A stretch of 56,098 nt of DNA from Chloroflexota bacterium (GTDB lineage Bacteria; Chloroflexota; Dehalococcoidia; UBA2979), in assembly GCA_009837285.1 (NCBI GenBank), contig VXTU01000042.1, positions 1 to 56,098 of the forward strand, read 5' to 3'. Under the pieces are notes generated by a model. The model ran no database searches, was not told the origin of the DNA, and was given only the letters and a program-made list of their open reading frames with translations. The position numbers were made by a program, and so were the translations under genes. Positions 14,426-23,039 of the stretch are shown here, one piece after another. Numbering within the stretch: position 1 is the first letter of the stretch; each line of letters opens with the position of its first letter.

Positions 14426-17400
14426 TTCCTCTGACGGCTCTTCCGAGGGGGGCGGCTCGCCGTTCTGGACGCTCACGATCACGCGCGCCTCGGCCACCAG
14501 CCCGTCGCGGTCTTGCACGGTGAGACGGACCGTGTAGATACCGTCCGGGACGGTGGTTGTGTCCCACGTTCCGAGCGGGCCGGTGACGCTGATGCGGTTG
14601 TCCCGGCGCAGGTTCGTCCACTCAGTCGGCTGCTGGCCCTCGCCAACGTCGATCGTCACCTCGCGGAGTTGCGCCGAGAACGCGATGCCGCGCATCGTCA
14701 CCTGATCAGACAGCACGGCATCGGGTGCCGGTTGCGCGATCTGCGCGATGGGCGCCCGGTCGTAGGTGGCGGCGTCTTCGCCGTTCGCCACGGTGACGGG
14801 GACGGCGTACCAGAGCTGCCCGCGCTGCTCGTCGTCCAGGCGGACGCGCAGGGTGTACGAGCCGTCGGTCAGCGCGGTCGTGTCCCACCGGGCAAGCACT
14901 CCGGCGTTCACCGGCTCGTCCGACTCGTGCAGGCGCAGCCAGGAGTCCGGGGTCGCACCGCGGCCCCATTCGACTGCGTATGAGACGAACTCCGGCGAGA
15001 TCGCACGGCCCCCGATCGTGACCGTGCCCGAGACTGCCGCGGATGCGCCCGGGGAAGAGATGAACAAGAACTCCTGGGGATCGACGCTCACCTCGGACGG
15101 CGCGAGCAGGCGCGCGATGTTCGCGTCCGCCGCCCACACGTCGATCTCTTCCCACTCTTCGATCTCCTCCTGTGGGAGCACGAGCCTCACCTCGCGCGAC
15201 ACGAAGGCCGCCGGGGTATCCGGCGCGGCGAGGAGCCCGGTGCGCGAATCGATGTTGAGAGGCTGCCACCACGTGTCCTGGAGGCGGACGAGGTCATCCT
15301 CGCCCTCGCCCAGCACCTCCTCGGCGAAGAGCCCGGTGTAGCGCCCTGCGGCCGGGCAGTGCTCCGTGGGGAGCATGCCGGACGGCCAGCACAGCTCGCG
15401 CGACTCGACCCCGCCGGGGTTCTCGAACGTCGCGGGCGCGATGCCGAGATGGTCGTGGGCGAAGCTCATGAAGTCGCGCCATGAACGCCACGAGATGCGC
15501 GTCGAGGTGATGTTCACCATCGGAGAGTTGTCGGCGTTGCCGGCCCACACACCCGCGACGAGGTCGGGCGTGTAGCCGAACGCCCATGTGTCGCCGATCT
15601 CGTCCGAGTCCTCGAACGGCTCGCTCGTGCCGGTCTTAGACGCGGAGGTGCGGCCCGGCAGGTTCAGCCCGCCGCATCCGAACGTGAGGCACTGCGTGTC
15701 GGGGTCGGACAGGATCGCGGTTACGAGGTACGAGAAGTTCGGCCCGACGATGCGCCGCTCAGCGGGCTCCTCGAACTGGTAGAGCACCGTGCCGTCGGCG
15801 TCGGTCACGCGCAGCAGCGCCACCGGGTCGATGGTGCGCTCGCCGGGGTCGTAGCGTTCGAGGGCCTCCTGGCCCCGCATGACGCCGTTGTTCGCCAGCA
15901 CGCTGTACGCGAGCACCATGTCCTCGAGCTTGACGTCGACGCCACCGAGGGTGAGCGAGGGTCCGTAGCCGAGCGGGTTGTCGAGCGTCGTGATGCCCAC
16001 CTGCTTGTAGACGGCCATCGTGTTCTCGATGCCGGCGAAGAGGATGGCCTTGAAGGCGGGAACGTTCAGCGAGTTCCCGAGCGCATCGGCGGCCGAGATC
16101 GCGCCGACGAAGTTCTTGCTGGGATTCTCCGGCTCGAAGAAGTCGCCCGTCGCCGGGTCGATGATCTTCGTAGGCGTGTCGAGGATGCCGGCGCCGGTGC
16201 TCCAGCCCTGCATGAAGGCCGTCATGTACGTGAACGGCTTGAGCGTCGAGCCGGGCGAGTTCAGCGAGATGACGTTGTCGTTGCGGCCCTCGATGTCCTC
16301 GCGGAAGTAGTCGCGGCTCCCGACGTACACGAGGATCTGGCCGCTGTGGGGGTCCAGGGCATAGAAGGCCCCGTTATGGCCGTCGGAGCTCTCCTCGAAC
16401 TCCGCGATCTTCTCCTCGAGGATGCGCTCGGCCTCGCGCTGCAGGGTCAGGTCGAGGGTAGTGACGACCTCCAGGCCGTCCTCGTACAGCGCCCGCTCGC
16501 CAAAGCGCTGCGAGATCTCGTCGGCGATGCGGCCGAGGACGAAGTGCGGGGCCTCGATGTCGAATCGGTTCGCCTTGAACTCCAGCTCGGTGCCGCGCGC
16601 GCGGGCCGCCTCGACCTCGCTGATGACGCCGTGCCGCACCATGAGGCCGAGCACCTCGTGCTGGCGCGCGATGGCGATGGGCTCGTTGGTGAGCGGGTTG
16701 TAGCGGGCGGGGGACGCCGGGATCCCGGCGAGGAGCGCGGCCTCCGCGAGCGTTAGCTCGCTCGCCTGCTTGCCGAAGTAGCCCTCGGCGGCCGCCTCAA
16801 TCCCGACGTAGATGCCGCCGTAGGAGATCGAGTTGAGGTACCACTCGAGGATCTGATCCTTGGTGTATCGCTCCGTCAGTTCCAGCGCGATCGCCGCTTC
16901 CTTGAGCTTGCGCTCGACCGTGCGCTGGGTGCGCTCCTCCTTCGGGATGTAGACGTTCTTGGCGAGCTGCTGGGTGATCGAGGAACCGCCGGAGCCCTCG
17001 AAGAAGTCGGTGCCGCCGAACGGCGACAGGTTTTCCACGCCGGCGCGCGCGAGTCCCCGGACGTTGAGGCCGTTGTTCTCGTAGAAGCTCGCGTCCTCGG
17101 TCGCGATCGTCGCGAGGATCACCCAGTGCGAGATGTCCTCGAGTGGCACGGGGCGGCGCAGGCCGCCGAACTCGTCGATGAACTCGTAGAGCAGCACGCC
17201 GTTGCGGTCGTAGATGCGTGCCCCGCCTCGTGGCAGGTCCGCCAGGAGTTGCTCGGGAGGTACGACGTCGACGACGAACTCGTCGTACTTCTTCTTGCCG
17301 AAGAGCAGCGAGCCGCCCGCCCCGGCGATGGCGGCGACAAGGAAGAGCGCGAGCAGCCCAGCCAGCACCCAGACCCAGCGGCCGAGGTGCAGACCGCCGC

Positions 17401-17467
17401 CGTTGCCGTTCCCATTCGTGCGGCGTCGGCGCGCCCGCCGGCGGAGGATGCGTCGGGTGGGGCTCAT
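14390..17467 (-). CDS. Class A penicillin-binding protein (transglycosylase/transpeptidase)
   Basis: 1025-residue PBP1A-type enzyme that polymerises and cross-links peptidoglycan. A very basic cytoplasmic N-terminus (1-30) is followed by a membrane helix at 31-55. The GT51 domain has the catalytic Glu124 in TEDASFY, then GGSSITQQLAKN and RKLKEAAIALELE-type motifs. The transpeptidase domain has SxxK at Ser407-Lys410 (SPGSTLKPF), SxN in LGNSLNVPA and KTG in SASKTGTSE. The last 200 residues contain two Ig-like beta repeats, each ending in a WDTTxxxDGxYTxRLxVxD pattern. The ATG overlaps the stop of the upstream methyltransferase gene (ATGA). It is longer than usual because of the C-terminal repeats. 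Confidence 0.93.
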   Translation of the reverse strand: MSPTRRILRRRARRRRTNGNGNGGGLHLGRWVWVLAGLLALFLVAAIAGAGGSLLFGKKKYDEFVVDVVPPEQLLADLPRGGARIYDRNGVLLYEFIDEFGGLRRPVPLEDISHWVILATIATEDASFYENNGLNVRGLARAGVENLSPFGGTDFFEGSGGSSITQQLAKNVYIPKEERTQRTVERKLKEAAIALELTERYTKDQILEWYLNSISYGGIYVGIEAAAEGYFGKQASELTLAEAALLAGIPASPARYNPLTNEPIAIARQHEVLGLMVRHGVISEVEAARARGTELEFKANRFDIEAPHFVLGRIADEISQRFGERALYEDGLEVVTTLDLTLQREAERILEEKIAEFEESSDGHNGAFYALDPHSGQILVYVGSRDYFREDIEGRNDNVISLNSPGSTLKPFTYMTAFMQGWSTGAGILDTPTKIIDPATGDFFEPENPSKNFVGAISAADALGNSLNVPAFKAILFAGIENTMAVYKQVGITTLDNPLGYGPSLTLGGVDVKLEDMVLAYSVLANNGVMRGQEALERYDPGERTIDPVALLRVTDADGTVLYQFEEPAERRIVGPNFSYLVTAILSDPDTQCLTFGCGGLNLPGRTSASKTGTSEPFEDSDEIGDTWAFGYTPDLVAGVWAGNADNSPMVNITSTRISWRSWRDFMSFAHDHLGIAPATFENPGGVESRELCWPSGMLPTEHCPAAGRYTGLFAEEVLGEGEDDLVRLQDTWWQPLNIDSRTGLLAAPDTPAAFVSREVRLVLPQEEIEEWEEIDVWAADANIARLLAPSEVSVDPQEFLFISSPGASAAVSGTVTIGGRAISPEFVSYAVEWGRGATPDSWLRLHESDEPVNAGVLARWDTTALTDGSYTLRVRLDDEQRGQLWYAVPVTVANGEDAATYDRAPIAQIAQPAPDAVLSDQVTMRGIAFSAQLREVTIDVGEGQQPTEWTNLRRDNRISVTGPLGTWDTTTVPDGIYTVRLTVQDRDGLVAEARVIVSVQNGEPPPSEEPSEESGATAAAESTE

Positions 17468-18129
17468 GCGGAGCCCCTCACGCGCAGCACCAGCAGGTGC
17501 GAGAGGCCGAAGCGCCGCCACCACGTCTCCTCGGCGCGGTAACAGACCGCGCGGATGACGCGGGCCAGACGGGGACGGCGGGCGGCGATGTTGTCGAAGC
17601 CGGGGTACACGTAGCTGTGCTCGATGACCTCGAGGCCCGCAGCCGCCAGCAGCGGCGCCCAGTCGCCGGCCTCGTAGACGCGGGCGTGCGGCACCAGCCG
17701 GTCGCGGAGGCGGCGCGGCAGCCAGTTCACGAGCGGGATGTTCCCGAACACGTAGCGCCCACGCAGGAAGATGCCGTGCGTCTCGAACGGGTAGAGCCGG
17801 TTGGGCGCGAAGATCACGGCACGACCGCCCGGCGCGAGCACGCGCGCGACCTCGCGCAGCGTCTCCACCTCGTCGGCGACGTGCTCGATGACCTCGTTCA
17901 GCACCACGACATCAAGCGAGCCAGTGGCGAATGGCAGTGTCTCCCCGGCGGCGGCGACGAGCCCGCGCGCACCGCGCGTGTGACCCTCGGCGAGGCGGGA
18001 CAGCTCGATGTCGCAGCCGAGCGCGTCGGCGCCCACCTGCTGGAACGCGCGCACGTACTCGCCGACGCCGCAGCCGAGGTCGAGCACGCGCTTCCCGTCG
18101 AGGGGGGCGTAGCGGTCGATGATCCGCAT
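17464..18129 (-). CDS. Class I SAM-dependent methyltransferase (start uncertain)
   Basis: 221 residues from the first ATG. SAM-binding motifs are RVLDLGCGVGEYVR, CDIELSRL, LDVVVLNEVIEHVAD and LAPGGRAVIFAPN, so it is a Rossmann methyltransferase of the kind that acts on small molecules, lipids or glycans. The frame stays open upstream and encodes PSFVWRSGQQRR, which looks like the genuine N-terminus of this family, but contains no ATG, GTG or TTG. An ATC at 18264 preceded by GGGAG seven bases upstream, itself downstream of a TACGAT box (18315-18310), is the best start candidate and would give 266 residues. It is the first gene before the penicillin-binding protein; the substrate is unknown. 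Confidence 0.8.
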   Translation of the reverse strand: MRIIDRYAPLDGKRVLDLGCGVGEYVRAFQQVGADALGCDIELSRLAEGHTRGARGLVAAAGETLPFATGSLDVVVLNEVIEHVADEVETLREVARVLAPGGRAVIFAPNRLYPFETHGIFLRGRYVFGNIPLVNWLPRRLRDRLVPHARVYEAGDWAPLLAAAGLEVIEHSYVYPGFDNIAARRPRLARVIRAVCYRAEETWWRRFGLSHLLVLRVRGSA

Positions 18130-18426
18130 GCGGCGTTGCTGGCCGGAGCGCCAGACGAAGCTGGGATTGCCGAGCCGGGCGGCGTCGGGCGCTTCGAGGT
18201 CCCTCGCCGGCCGCGTGGCCGCCGGAGACTCGCAAGGTGTGACCGGTGTCGCCTGTTCGCTGATCGGTCTGCTCCCGGCCGGTGGTGGGGGCGCTGGGGA
18301 GTGACTTCGATCGTATCCGCTGACAGGCGGCGACGCGAGGGGCGTACGCGGCTATGGTGCGACCTGTTATTTCGCCCATATAGTGGGCGCATCGGGTTTC
18401 CGCTCGGCACCAACGCGAGGCATCCC

Positions 18427-18714
18427 CTGGAACTCACCACCGACGACGTACGCCACATCGCGCAGCTCGCCCGCGTCGCGCTCAGCGACGAGGATGTCGA
18501 GCGCTTCCGCGCCGAGCTGTGGAGCATCCTCGAGCACTGCCAGGCACTGAACGAGGTCGACACGGCCGACGTGCCTCCGACGGCGCAGTCGTTCAACCTC
18601 GTGAACGTCGAGCGCGATGACGAGCCTGGGCCCGCTGACTCGACCGACGACGTCCTGGCGAATGCCCCGCGCCGTGAGGCGGACTACTTCCGCGTCCGCG
18701 CGGTACTCGACTAG
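18427..18714 (+). CDS. gatC: Glutamyl-tRNA(Gln) amidotransferase subunit C
   Basis: 95-residue GatC, the small subunit holding GatA and GatB together in the GatCAB amidotransferase that makes Gln-tRNA(Gln) and Asn-tRNA(Asn). The chain ELTTDDVRHIAQLARVALS, VERFRAELWSILEH and the end RREADYFRVRAVLD are typical. The start is proposed as CTG at 18427, with GCGAGG upstream and exactly the family length. The only in-frame GTG (18301) lies upstream of the likely -10 box TATAGT (18379-18384). It is followed after 7 bases by gatA. Confidence 0.88.
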   Translation: MELTTDDVRHIAQLARVALSDEDVERFRAELWSILEHCQALNEVDTADVPPTAQSFNLVNVERDDEPGPADSTDDVLANAPRREADYFRVRAVLD

Positions 18715-18721
18715 GCGCTCC

Positions 18722-20263
18722 GTGAGCCCGGACTCCCCCGGCGACAGCGCTCCCATCGACCTCGATCGAGCCGCCCACGAGCACGCCGCCGCGCTGCGGG
18801 CCGCCGAGTACACCGCGCGCGCCCTCGCCGAGGCGACGCTCGACCTCGTCGAGGCGCAGGAGCCGGCGCTCAACGCGTACGTCTCGCTCACGCGCGAGGA
18901 GGCGCTCGCGCAGGCCGACGCCGCCGATGCGCGCCTCCGCGCCGGGGACGCCGCCCCGCTGACCGGCATCCCGGTCGCGCTGAAGGACGTGCTCTCCACA
19001 CGTGGGGTCCCGACCACGGCCGGCTCGCACATGCTTGAAGGCTTCGTACCGGTCATCGACGGCACGGTCGTCGCGAGGCTGCGTGAGCAGGGCGCGGTGT
19101 TCGTCGGCAAGGCGAACATGGACGAGTTCGCGATGGGCTCCTCCACCGAGCACTCGGCCTACGGCGCGACGCGCAACCCGTGGGACCTCGACCGCGTGCC
19201 GGGCGGCTCCTCGGGCGGCTCTGCGGCCACCGTCGCCTCCGGCGGCGTGCCGATCTCGCTCGGGACGGACACCGGTGGTTCGATCCGCCAGCCGGCGGCT
19301 CTGACCGGCATCCTCGGCCTCAAGCCCACGTACGGCCGCGTGAGCCGCTACGGCGTCGTGGCCTTCGCCTCGTCGCTGGAGCAGGTCGGCCCCTTCGGCC
19401 GCGACGCCCGTGACGTGGCGACGCTGCTGGGCGCCATCGCCGGCCACGACCCGAACGACTCGACCACCGCCATGGCGCCGGTGCCCGACTACCTCGGCTC
19501 GCTCGATCGCGGTCTCGACGGGCTGCGCGTCGGCGTCCCCGCCGAGGCAATGTCCGAGGGCGTCGAGGACGGTGTGCGCGAGGCCTTCGAGCAGGCGGTG
19601 GGCGCGCTGGAGGCGGCCGGTGCCCAGGTCGACCGCGACGTGGAGCTGCCGTCGATCGAGGTAGCGCTGTCGGCGTACTACATCATCGCCCCCGCCGAGG
19701 CCTCGGCGAACCTCGCGCGCTACGACGGCGTGAAGTACGGCTACAGCTTCCACGAAGGCGACTCGATGTGGGAGGAGATGGAGCAGACGCGCGGGCGCGG
19801 CTTCGGCGACGAGGTGAAGCGCCGGATCATGATCGGGACGTACGCGCTGTCAGCCGGGTACTACGACGCCTACTACCTCCAGGCACAGAAGGTGCGGACC
19901 GTCATCCGCCGCGAGTTCGACGCTGCGTTCGCCGACCACGACGTGATCGTCACCCCGACATCGCCGGGCGTGGCGTTCCCCCTCGGCGCGAAGCTCGACG
20001 ACCCGCTGGCGATGTACCTCAATGACCTGTTCACGATCCCCGTGAACATCGCTGGCAACCCGGGGCTGAGCGTCCCGTGCGGGTTCTCGGAAGGCTTGCC
20101 GGTCGGCCTGCAGCTCATCGGCGCGCCCTTCGCCGAGGCGACGCTTCTTCGGGCGGCGCACGCGTTCGGCGATGTCACGGACTGGCACGCGCGCAGGCCG
20201 CCGCCTACGACGATGTTGCGAGATACTGTTTCGCACGTGGTGGGTGATGGAGGCGCTTCGTGA
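18722..20263 (+). CDS. gatA: Glutamyl-tRNA(Gln) amidotransferase subunit A
   Basis: 513-residue amidase-signature enzyme that hydrolyses glutamine to supply ammonia for transamidation. The Ser-cisSer-Lys triad is visible: Lys in GIPVALKDV, the cis-Ser region GTDTGGSIRQPA and the nucleophile region PGGSSGGSAA. KANMDEFAMGSSTE and NPWDLDRVPGG are standard. The start is GTG at 18722. Its stop overlaps the aminotransferase start by four bases (GTGA). gatB is not in this window. Confidence 0.95.
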   Translation: MSPDSPGDSAPIDLDRAAHEHAAALRAAEYTARALAEATLDLVEAQEPALNAYVSLTREEALAQADAADARLRAGDAAPLTGIPVALKDVLSTRGVPTTAGSHMLEGFVPVIDGTVVARLREQGAVFVGKANMDEFAMGSSTEHSAYGATRNPWDLDRVPGGSSGGSAATVASGGVPISLGTDTGGSIRQPAALTGILGLKPTYGRVSRYGVVAFASSLEQVGPFGRDARDVATLLGAIAGHDPNDSTTAMAPVPDYLGSLDRGLDGLRVGVPAEAMSEGVEDGVREAFEQAVGALEAAGAQVDRDVELPSIEVALSAYYIIAPAEASANLARYDGVKYGYSFHEGDSMWEEMEQTRGRGFGDEVKRRIMIGTYALSAGYYDAYYLQAQKVRTVIRREFDAAFADHDVIVTPTSPGVAFPLGAKLDDPLAMYLNDLFTIPVNIAGNPGLSVPCGFSEGLPVGLQLIGAPFAEATLLRAAHAFGDVTDWHARRPPPTTMLRDTVSHVVGDGGAS

Positions 20264-21498
20264 CCAGTCCCGCCCGCACCCTGCAGTCAGCCGACGTACC
20301 CGGGTCGGGGCACCGCGCACGGCGCGGGAGCAACTCGGCGACGGTTGACGGTCTTCCCTCCTCGGGTATTCGGCGCTTCTTCGAGCTGCTCGACGAGGCC
20401 CAGGGTGTTATCTCGCTCGCGGTGGGCCAGCCCGACTTCCCCACGCCGGCGCAGATCACCAACGCCGCCTCGGACGCCATGCTCGCCGGCCACACCGGCT
20501 ACACCAGCAACTACGGCCTCCCCGAGCTGCGCGAGCGGCTGAGCAACCACATCAACCGGCTCTACGGCGTCCGCTACAACCCGGCCCGCGAGATGATGAT
20601 GACCACGGGCGTCTCCGAGGCGCTCGACCTCGCGATGCGCGCGCTCCTGGACCACGGCGACGAGGTGCTCGTGCCGGAGCCTGCGTACGTCGCGTACCAG
20701 CCCGTCGTGCTGCTCGCCGGCGGCCACTACGTGCCGGTCCCCACCACGCCCGAGGCCGACTTCATGGTCACCGTCGGGGCGCTCGAGGAGCGCCTGACGC
20801 CCGCGACGAAGGCGATCCTGCTGGGCTACCCCTCGAACCCCACGGGCGCCGTGCTGGAGCGCCCCACGATGGAGGCCATCGCACGCTTTGCCGCGGAGCA
20901 CGACCTGTTCGTCATCGCCGACGAGCTCTACGACCGTCTCGTGTACGGCATCGACCACGTCTGCTTCCCGTCGCTCGACGGGATGTGGGAGCGCACGATC
21001 CTGCTCGGCGGCTTCTCGAAGGCGTATGCGATGACCGGGTGGCGGCTCGGCTACGCCGCCGCTCCCCCCGACATCCTCGAGGCGATGATGAAGGTCCACC
21101 AGTACGTGATGATGTCGGCGCCGACGGCCGCGCAGTACGCGGCCGTCGAGGCGCTCGACAGCGGCGAGGAGGACGTGCGCGGCATGCTCGCCGAGTACGA
21201 CCGCCGCCGCCGCATGGTCGTCGACCGGCTCAACGCGATGGGCCTCGACACGGTCGAGCCTCGAGGCGCGTTCTACGCCTTCCCCGACATCCGCTCGACC
21301 GGCCTCGACGACTTCACGTTCGCCGAGACGCTGTTGGCCGAGGAGCACGTGGCGGTGGTGCCGGGCTCGGCCTTCGGCGAGAGCGGCACGGGGTTCGTGC
21401 GCATCTGCTACGCCGCCGACTACGACGACATCGTGGAGGCGATGGACCGCACGGAGCGCTTCGTCGCGCGCCGGCGGTCGGCGGACGGGGCGTCGTGA
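20260..21498 (+). CDS. PLP-dependent aminotransferase, class I/II
   Basis: 412-residue fold-type I aminotransferase, aspartate-aminotransferase-like. Visible are VGQPDFPTP, the substrate/PLP region TGVSEALDLAMRALLD, GYPSNPTG with the conserved Asn, ADELYDRLVY with the Asp contacting PLP, the Schiff-base lysine in GGFSKAYAMTGWRLGY and the Arg in GFVRICYA. The first 30 residues are a low-complexity extension. GTG overlaps the gatA stop and has GGAGG six bases upstream. The exact amino-acid substrate cannot be told; aspartate or aromatic amino acids are plausible. Confidence 0.87.
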   Translation: MTSPARTLQSADVPGSGHRARRGSNSATVDGLPSSGIRRFFELLDEAQGVISLAVGQPDFPTPAQITNAASDAMLAGHTGYTSNYGLPELRERLSNHINRLYGVRYNPAREMMMTTGVSEALDLAMRALLDHGDEVLVPEPAYVAYQPVVLLAGGHYVPVPTTPEADFMVTVGALEERLTPATKAILLGYPSNPTGAVLERPTMEAIARFAAEHDLFVIADELYDRLVYGIDHVCFPSLDGMWERTILLGGFSKAYAMTGWRLGYAAAPPDILEAMMKVHQYVMMSAPTAAQYAAVEALDSGEEDVRGMLAEYDRRRRMVVDRLNAMGLDTVEPRGAFYAFPDIRSTGLDDFTFAETLLAEEHVAVVPGSAFGESGTGFVRICYAADYDDIVEAMDRTERFVARRRSADGAS

Positions 21499-22226
21499 CC
21501 TCGCTGCCGGGAGGCGGCCCGCCGCCTCCTCCGCCGGACGACCTCGTCTTGTCCATCGAGAACGTCAACGCGCGTCCCGGCGAGGCGCCGGGCGAGCTCG
21601 ACGTCGAGATCGAGACCACGCGCGGCCAGATCCGCGGCACCCTGCACCCCTGTGAGGGCAAGACCGGCTGTGTCATCTACGTCGGCGGCGCCGCGGCCGG
21701 CAACGCCGAGGGCCCCGCGGACTCGGTCTACCTGCGGCTCAGCCGGGAGCTCATCGCACGCGGCGTCACCTCCATGCGCATCCACTACCGCGAGCCGGGG
21801 GAGTTCACTGAGTGTGTCCTCGACACGCTCGCGGCGTGCTCGTTCCTGCGCGGCATCGGCGCGGAGCGCGCGGTGCTCGTCGGGCATTCGTTCGGTGGCG
21901 CGGTGGTGATCAAGGCGGGGGAGCTCGCCCCGCTGGCGACGGCGGTCGCGGCTCTCTCTGCGCAGCGCCACGGCACGCAGGAGGTGGAGAAGCTGGGCAA
22001 GCCGCTGCTGCTCGTCCACGGCTCGGCCGACCGGGTGCTGCTCCCCGAGGCGTCCGAGGACATCTATGGTCGTGCACAGGAGCCGAAGCGCATCGAGATC
22101 CTCGAGGGCGGTGGCCACGCCCTGACCGAGGTCGCCGACGAGGTCCGCGCGCTCCTCGGCGACTTCATCGCCACCGCCGTCGGCGACCCCGCGCCCCCGA
22201 ACGGGGAGCCGTCGAACGGGGCTTAG
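21495..22226 (+). CDS. Alpha/beta hydrolase
   Basis: 243-residue alpha/beta hydrolase of the dienelactone-hydrolase/lysophospholipase-like type. It has a Pro-rich N-terminus, a central nucleophile elbow GHSFGGA, an acid in HGSADRVL and the histidine in GGGHAL. The GTG start overlaps the aminotransferase stop (GTGA), so it is the fourth gene of the gatC operon. The substrate is unknown. Confidence 0.82.
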   Translation: MTSLPGGGPPPPPPDDLVLSIENVNARPGEAPGELDVEIETTRGQIRGTLHPCEGKTGCVIYVGGAAAGNAEGPADSVYLRLSRELIARGVTSMRIHYREPGEFTECVLDTLAACSFLRGIGAERAVLVGHSFGGAVVIKAGELAPLATAVAALSAQRHGTQEVEKLGKPLLLVHGSADRVLLPEASEDIYGRAQEPKRIEILEGGGHALTEVADEVRALLGDFIATAVGDPAPPNGEPSNGA

Positions 22227-22242
22227 CCTCGACGCGCGGTCC

Positions 22243-22641
22243 TCACGGCGGCGTCCCGGAGTTGGCGGCCGCGGTCGCGAGCGCCTCGTCGAACGTCTCG
22301 ATCTCGTGCACACCGCGCCTGCGGCAACTCGCGAGGTGGCACAGATCGCGGGCGGCCAGCGTCGGATGGAGCCGCTCCAACTGACGAGCCAGTTCGACGT
22401 CGGCCGGTTCGAGCGCCCAGACCTCCTTCATGGCACGGGACACGAGCGTCATCGCCTCATCGAGTTCCCGATACCGCTTGGGTCGCAGGTACACGTGAAG
22501 GAGCTCCTGCAGGACCTCGGCCGACGTGTAGAGGGGGACTTGATCGCGGCGGGCTTCAACGAAGAAGGCCTGCGCCGGCTCGCGCCGCGGATGGTCGCGT
22601 CCGACTGCATACACGAAGACGTTTGTGTCGACGAAGGTCAC
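22243..22641 (-). CDS. PIN-domain toxin (VapC-like)
   Basis: 132-residue PIN nuclease. The acidic metal-binding residues are in place: Asp5 (FVDTNV), Glu46 (LQELLH), Asp99 (AARDLCH) and Asp118 (ETFDEA). VapC toxins cleave RNA, often initiator tRNA or rRNA. GTG overlaps the antitoxin stop by four bases (GTGA). The gene ends 16 bases from the convergent hydrolase gene. Confidence 0.88.
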   Translation of the reverse strand: MTFVDTNVFVYAVGRDHPRREPAQAFFVEARRDQVPLYTSAEVLQELLHVYLRPKRYRELDEAMTLVSRAMKEVWALEPADVELARQLERLHPTLAARDLCHLASCRRRGVHEIETFDEALATAAANSGTPP

Positions 22642-22913
22642 GCGTCAGCGATGCCCCGGAGTTGCGATTCGCGCATGACGGCGAGGTGCTCCTCCCAATC
22701 CGGTTCGCGGCCGGGCCCAGCGTTCGCGTTGCTCTCCCGGAAGAACGCCTCGAGTTCCTCGGGCGATTCGAACGGCTTCGCGGCTTGCCGGGCCTCAAGG
22801 CACTCGTGCGCGGCTGCGCGCAGCCAAGCGCTCAGTGTCATGCCCTCGCGTTTGGCCTGGGAGAAGAACCGGTCACGGTCCTCGTCGGGAATGATGATCT
22901 GGACGCGCGCCAT
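22638..22913 (-). CDS. VapB-like antitoxin
   Basis: 91-residue antitoxin. The N-terminus ARVQIIIPDEDRDRF, with LSAWLRAAAHECLEA after it, resembles a ribbon-helix-helix DNA-binding domain. The acidic remainder (PEELEAFF, DWEEHLAVM) would wrap the PIN toxin. The start ATG at 22913 has GGAGAGGA upstream. An autoregulatory palindrome sits in the promoter. Confidence 0.8.
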   Translation of the reverse strand: MARVQIIIPDEDRDRFFSQAKREGMTLSAWLRAAAHECLEARQAAKPFESPEELEAFFRESNANAGPGREPDWEEHLAVMRESQLRGIADA

Positions 22914-22930
22914 GTGCCGTCCTCTCCGAT

Positions 22931-22947
22931 GTGTATTCATCATACAC
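22931..22947 (-). promoter_or_regulatory. vapBC operator overlapping the -10 box
   Basis: GTGTAT (22931-22936), five bases, then ATACAC (22942-22947) make a palindrome centred 26 bases before the vapB start. On the minus strand it contains TATGAT (22944-22939), a good -10 box. This is the expected arrangement for autorepression by a VapBC complex; the assignment is inferred from position and symmetry. Confidence 0.6.
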
Positions 22948-22982
22948 ACGCCGGTTCGGTTGCGGGGGGCCCCGATGGGACC

Positions 22983-23023
22983 AAGTCTTCGCTCCCATTT
23001 AGCGGCACCCGTAGCGAAGACTT
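22983..23023. repeat. 11-base inverted repeat between trpS and vapBC
   Basis: AAGTCTTCGCT (22983-22993) and its exact complement AGCGAAGACTT (23013-23023) are separated by 19 bases. It starts 16 bases after the trpS stop on the minus strand. There is no T run, so it is either a poor terminator for trpS or a protein-binding site. Confidence 0.6.
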
Positions 23024-23039
23024 TGCGCCGTGCAATCCG

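Noticed and set aside
22243..22947. vapBC region as part of a larger mobile element
   Set aside because: No transposase, integrase or target duplication was seen; only the nearby inverted repeat is unexplained.
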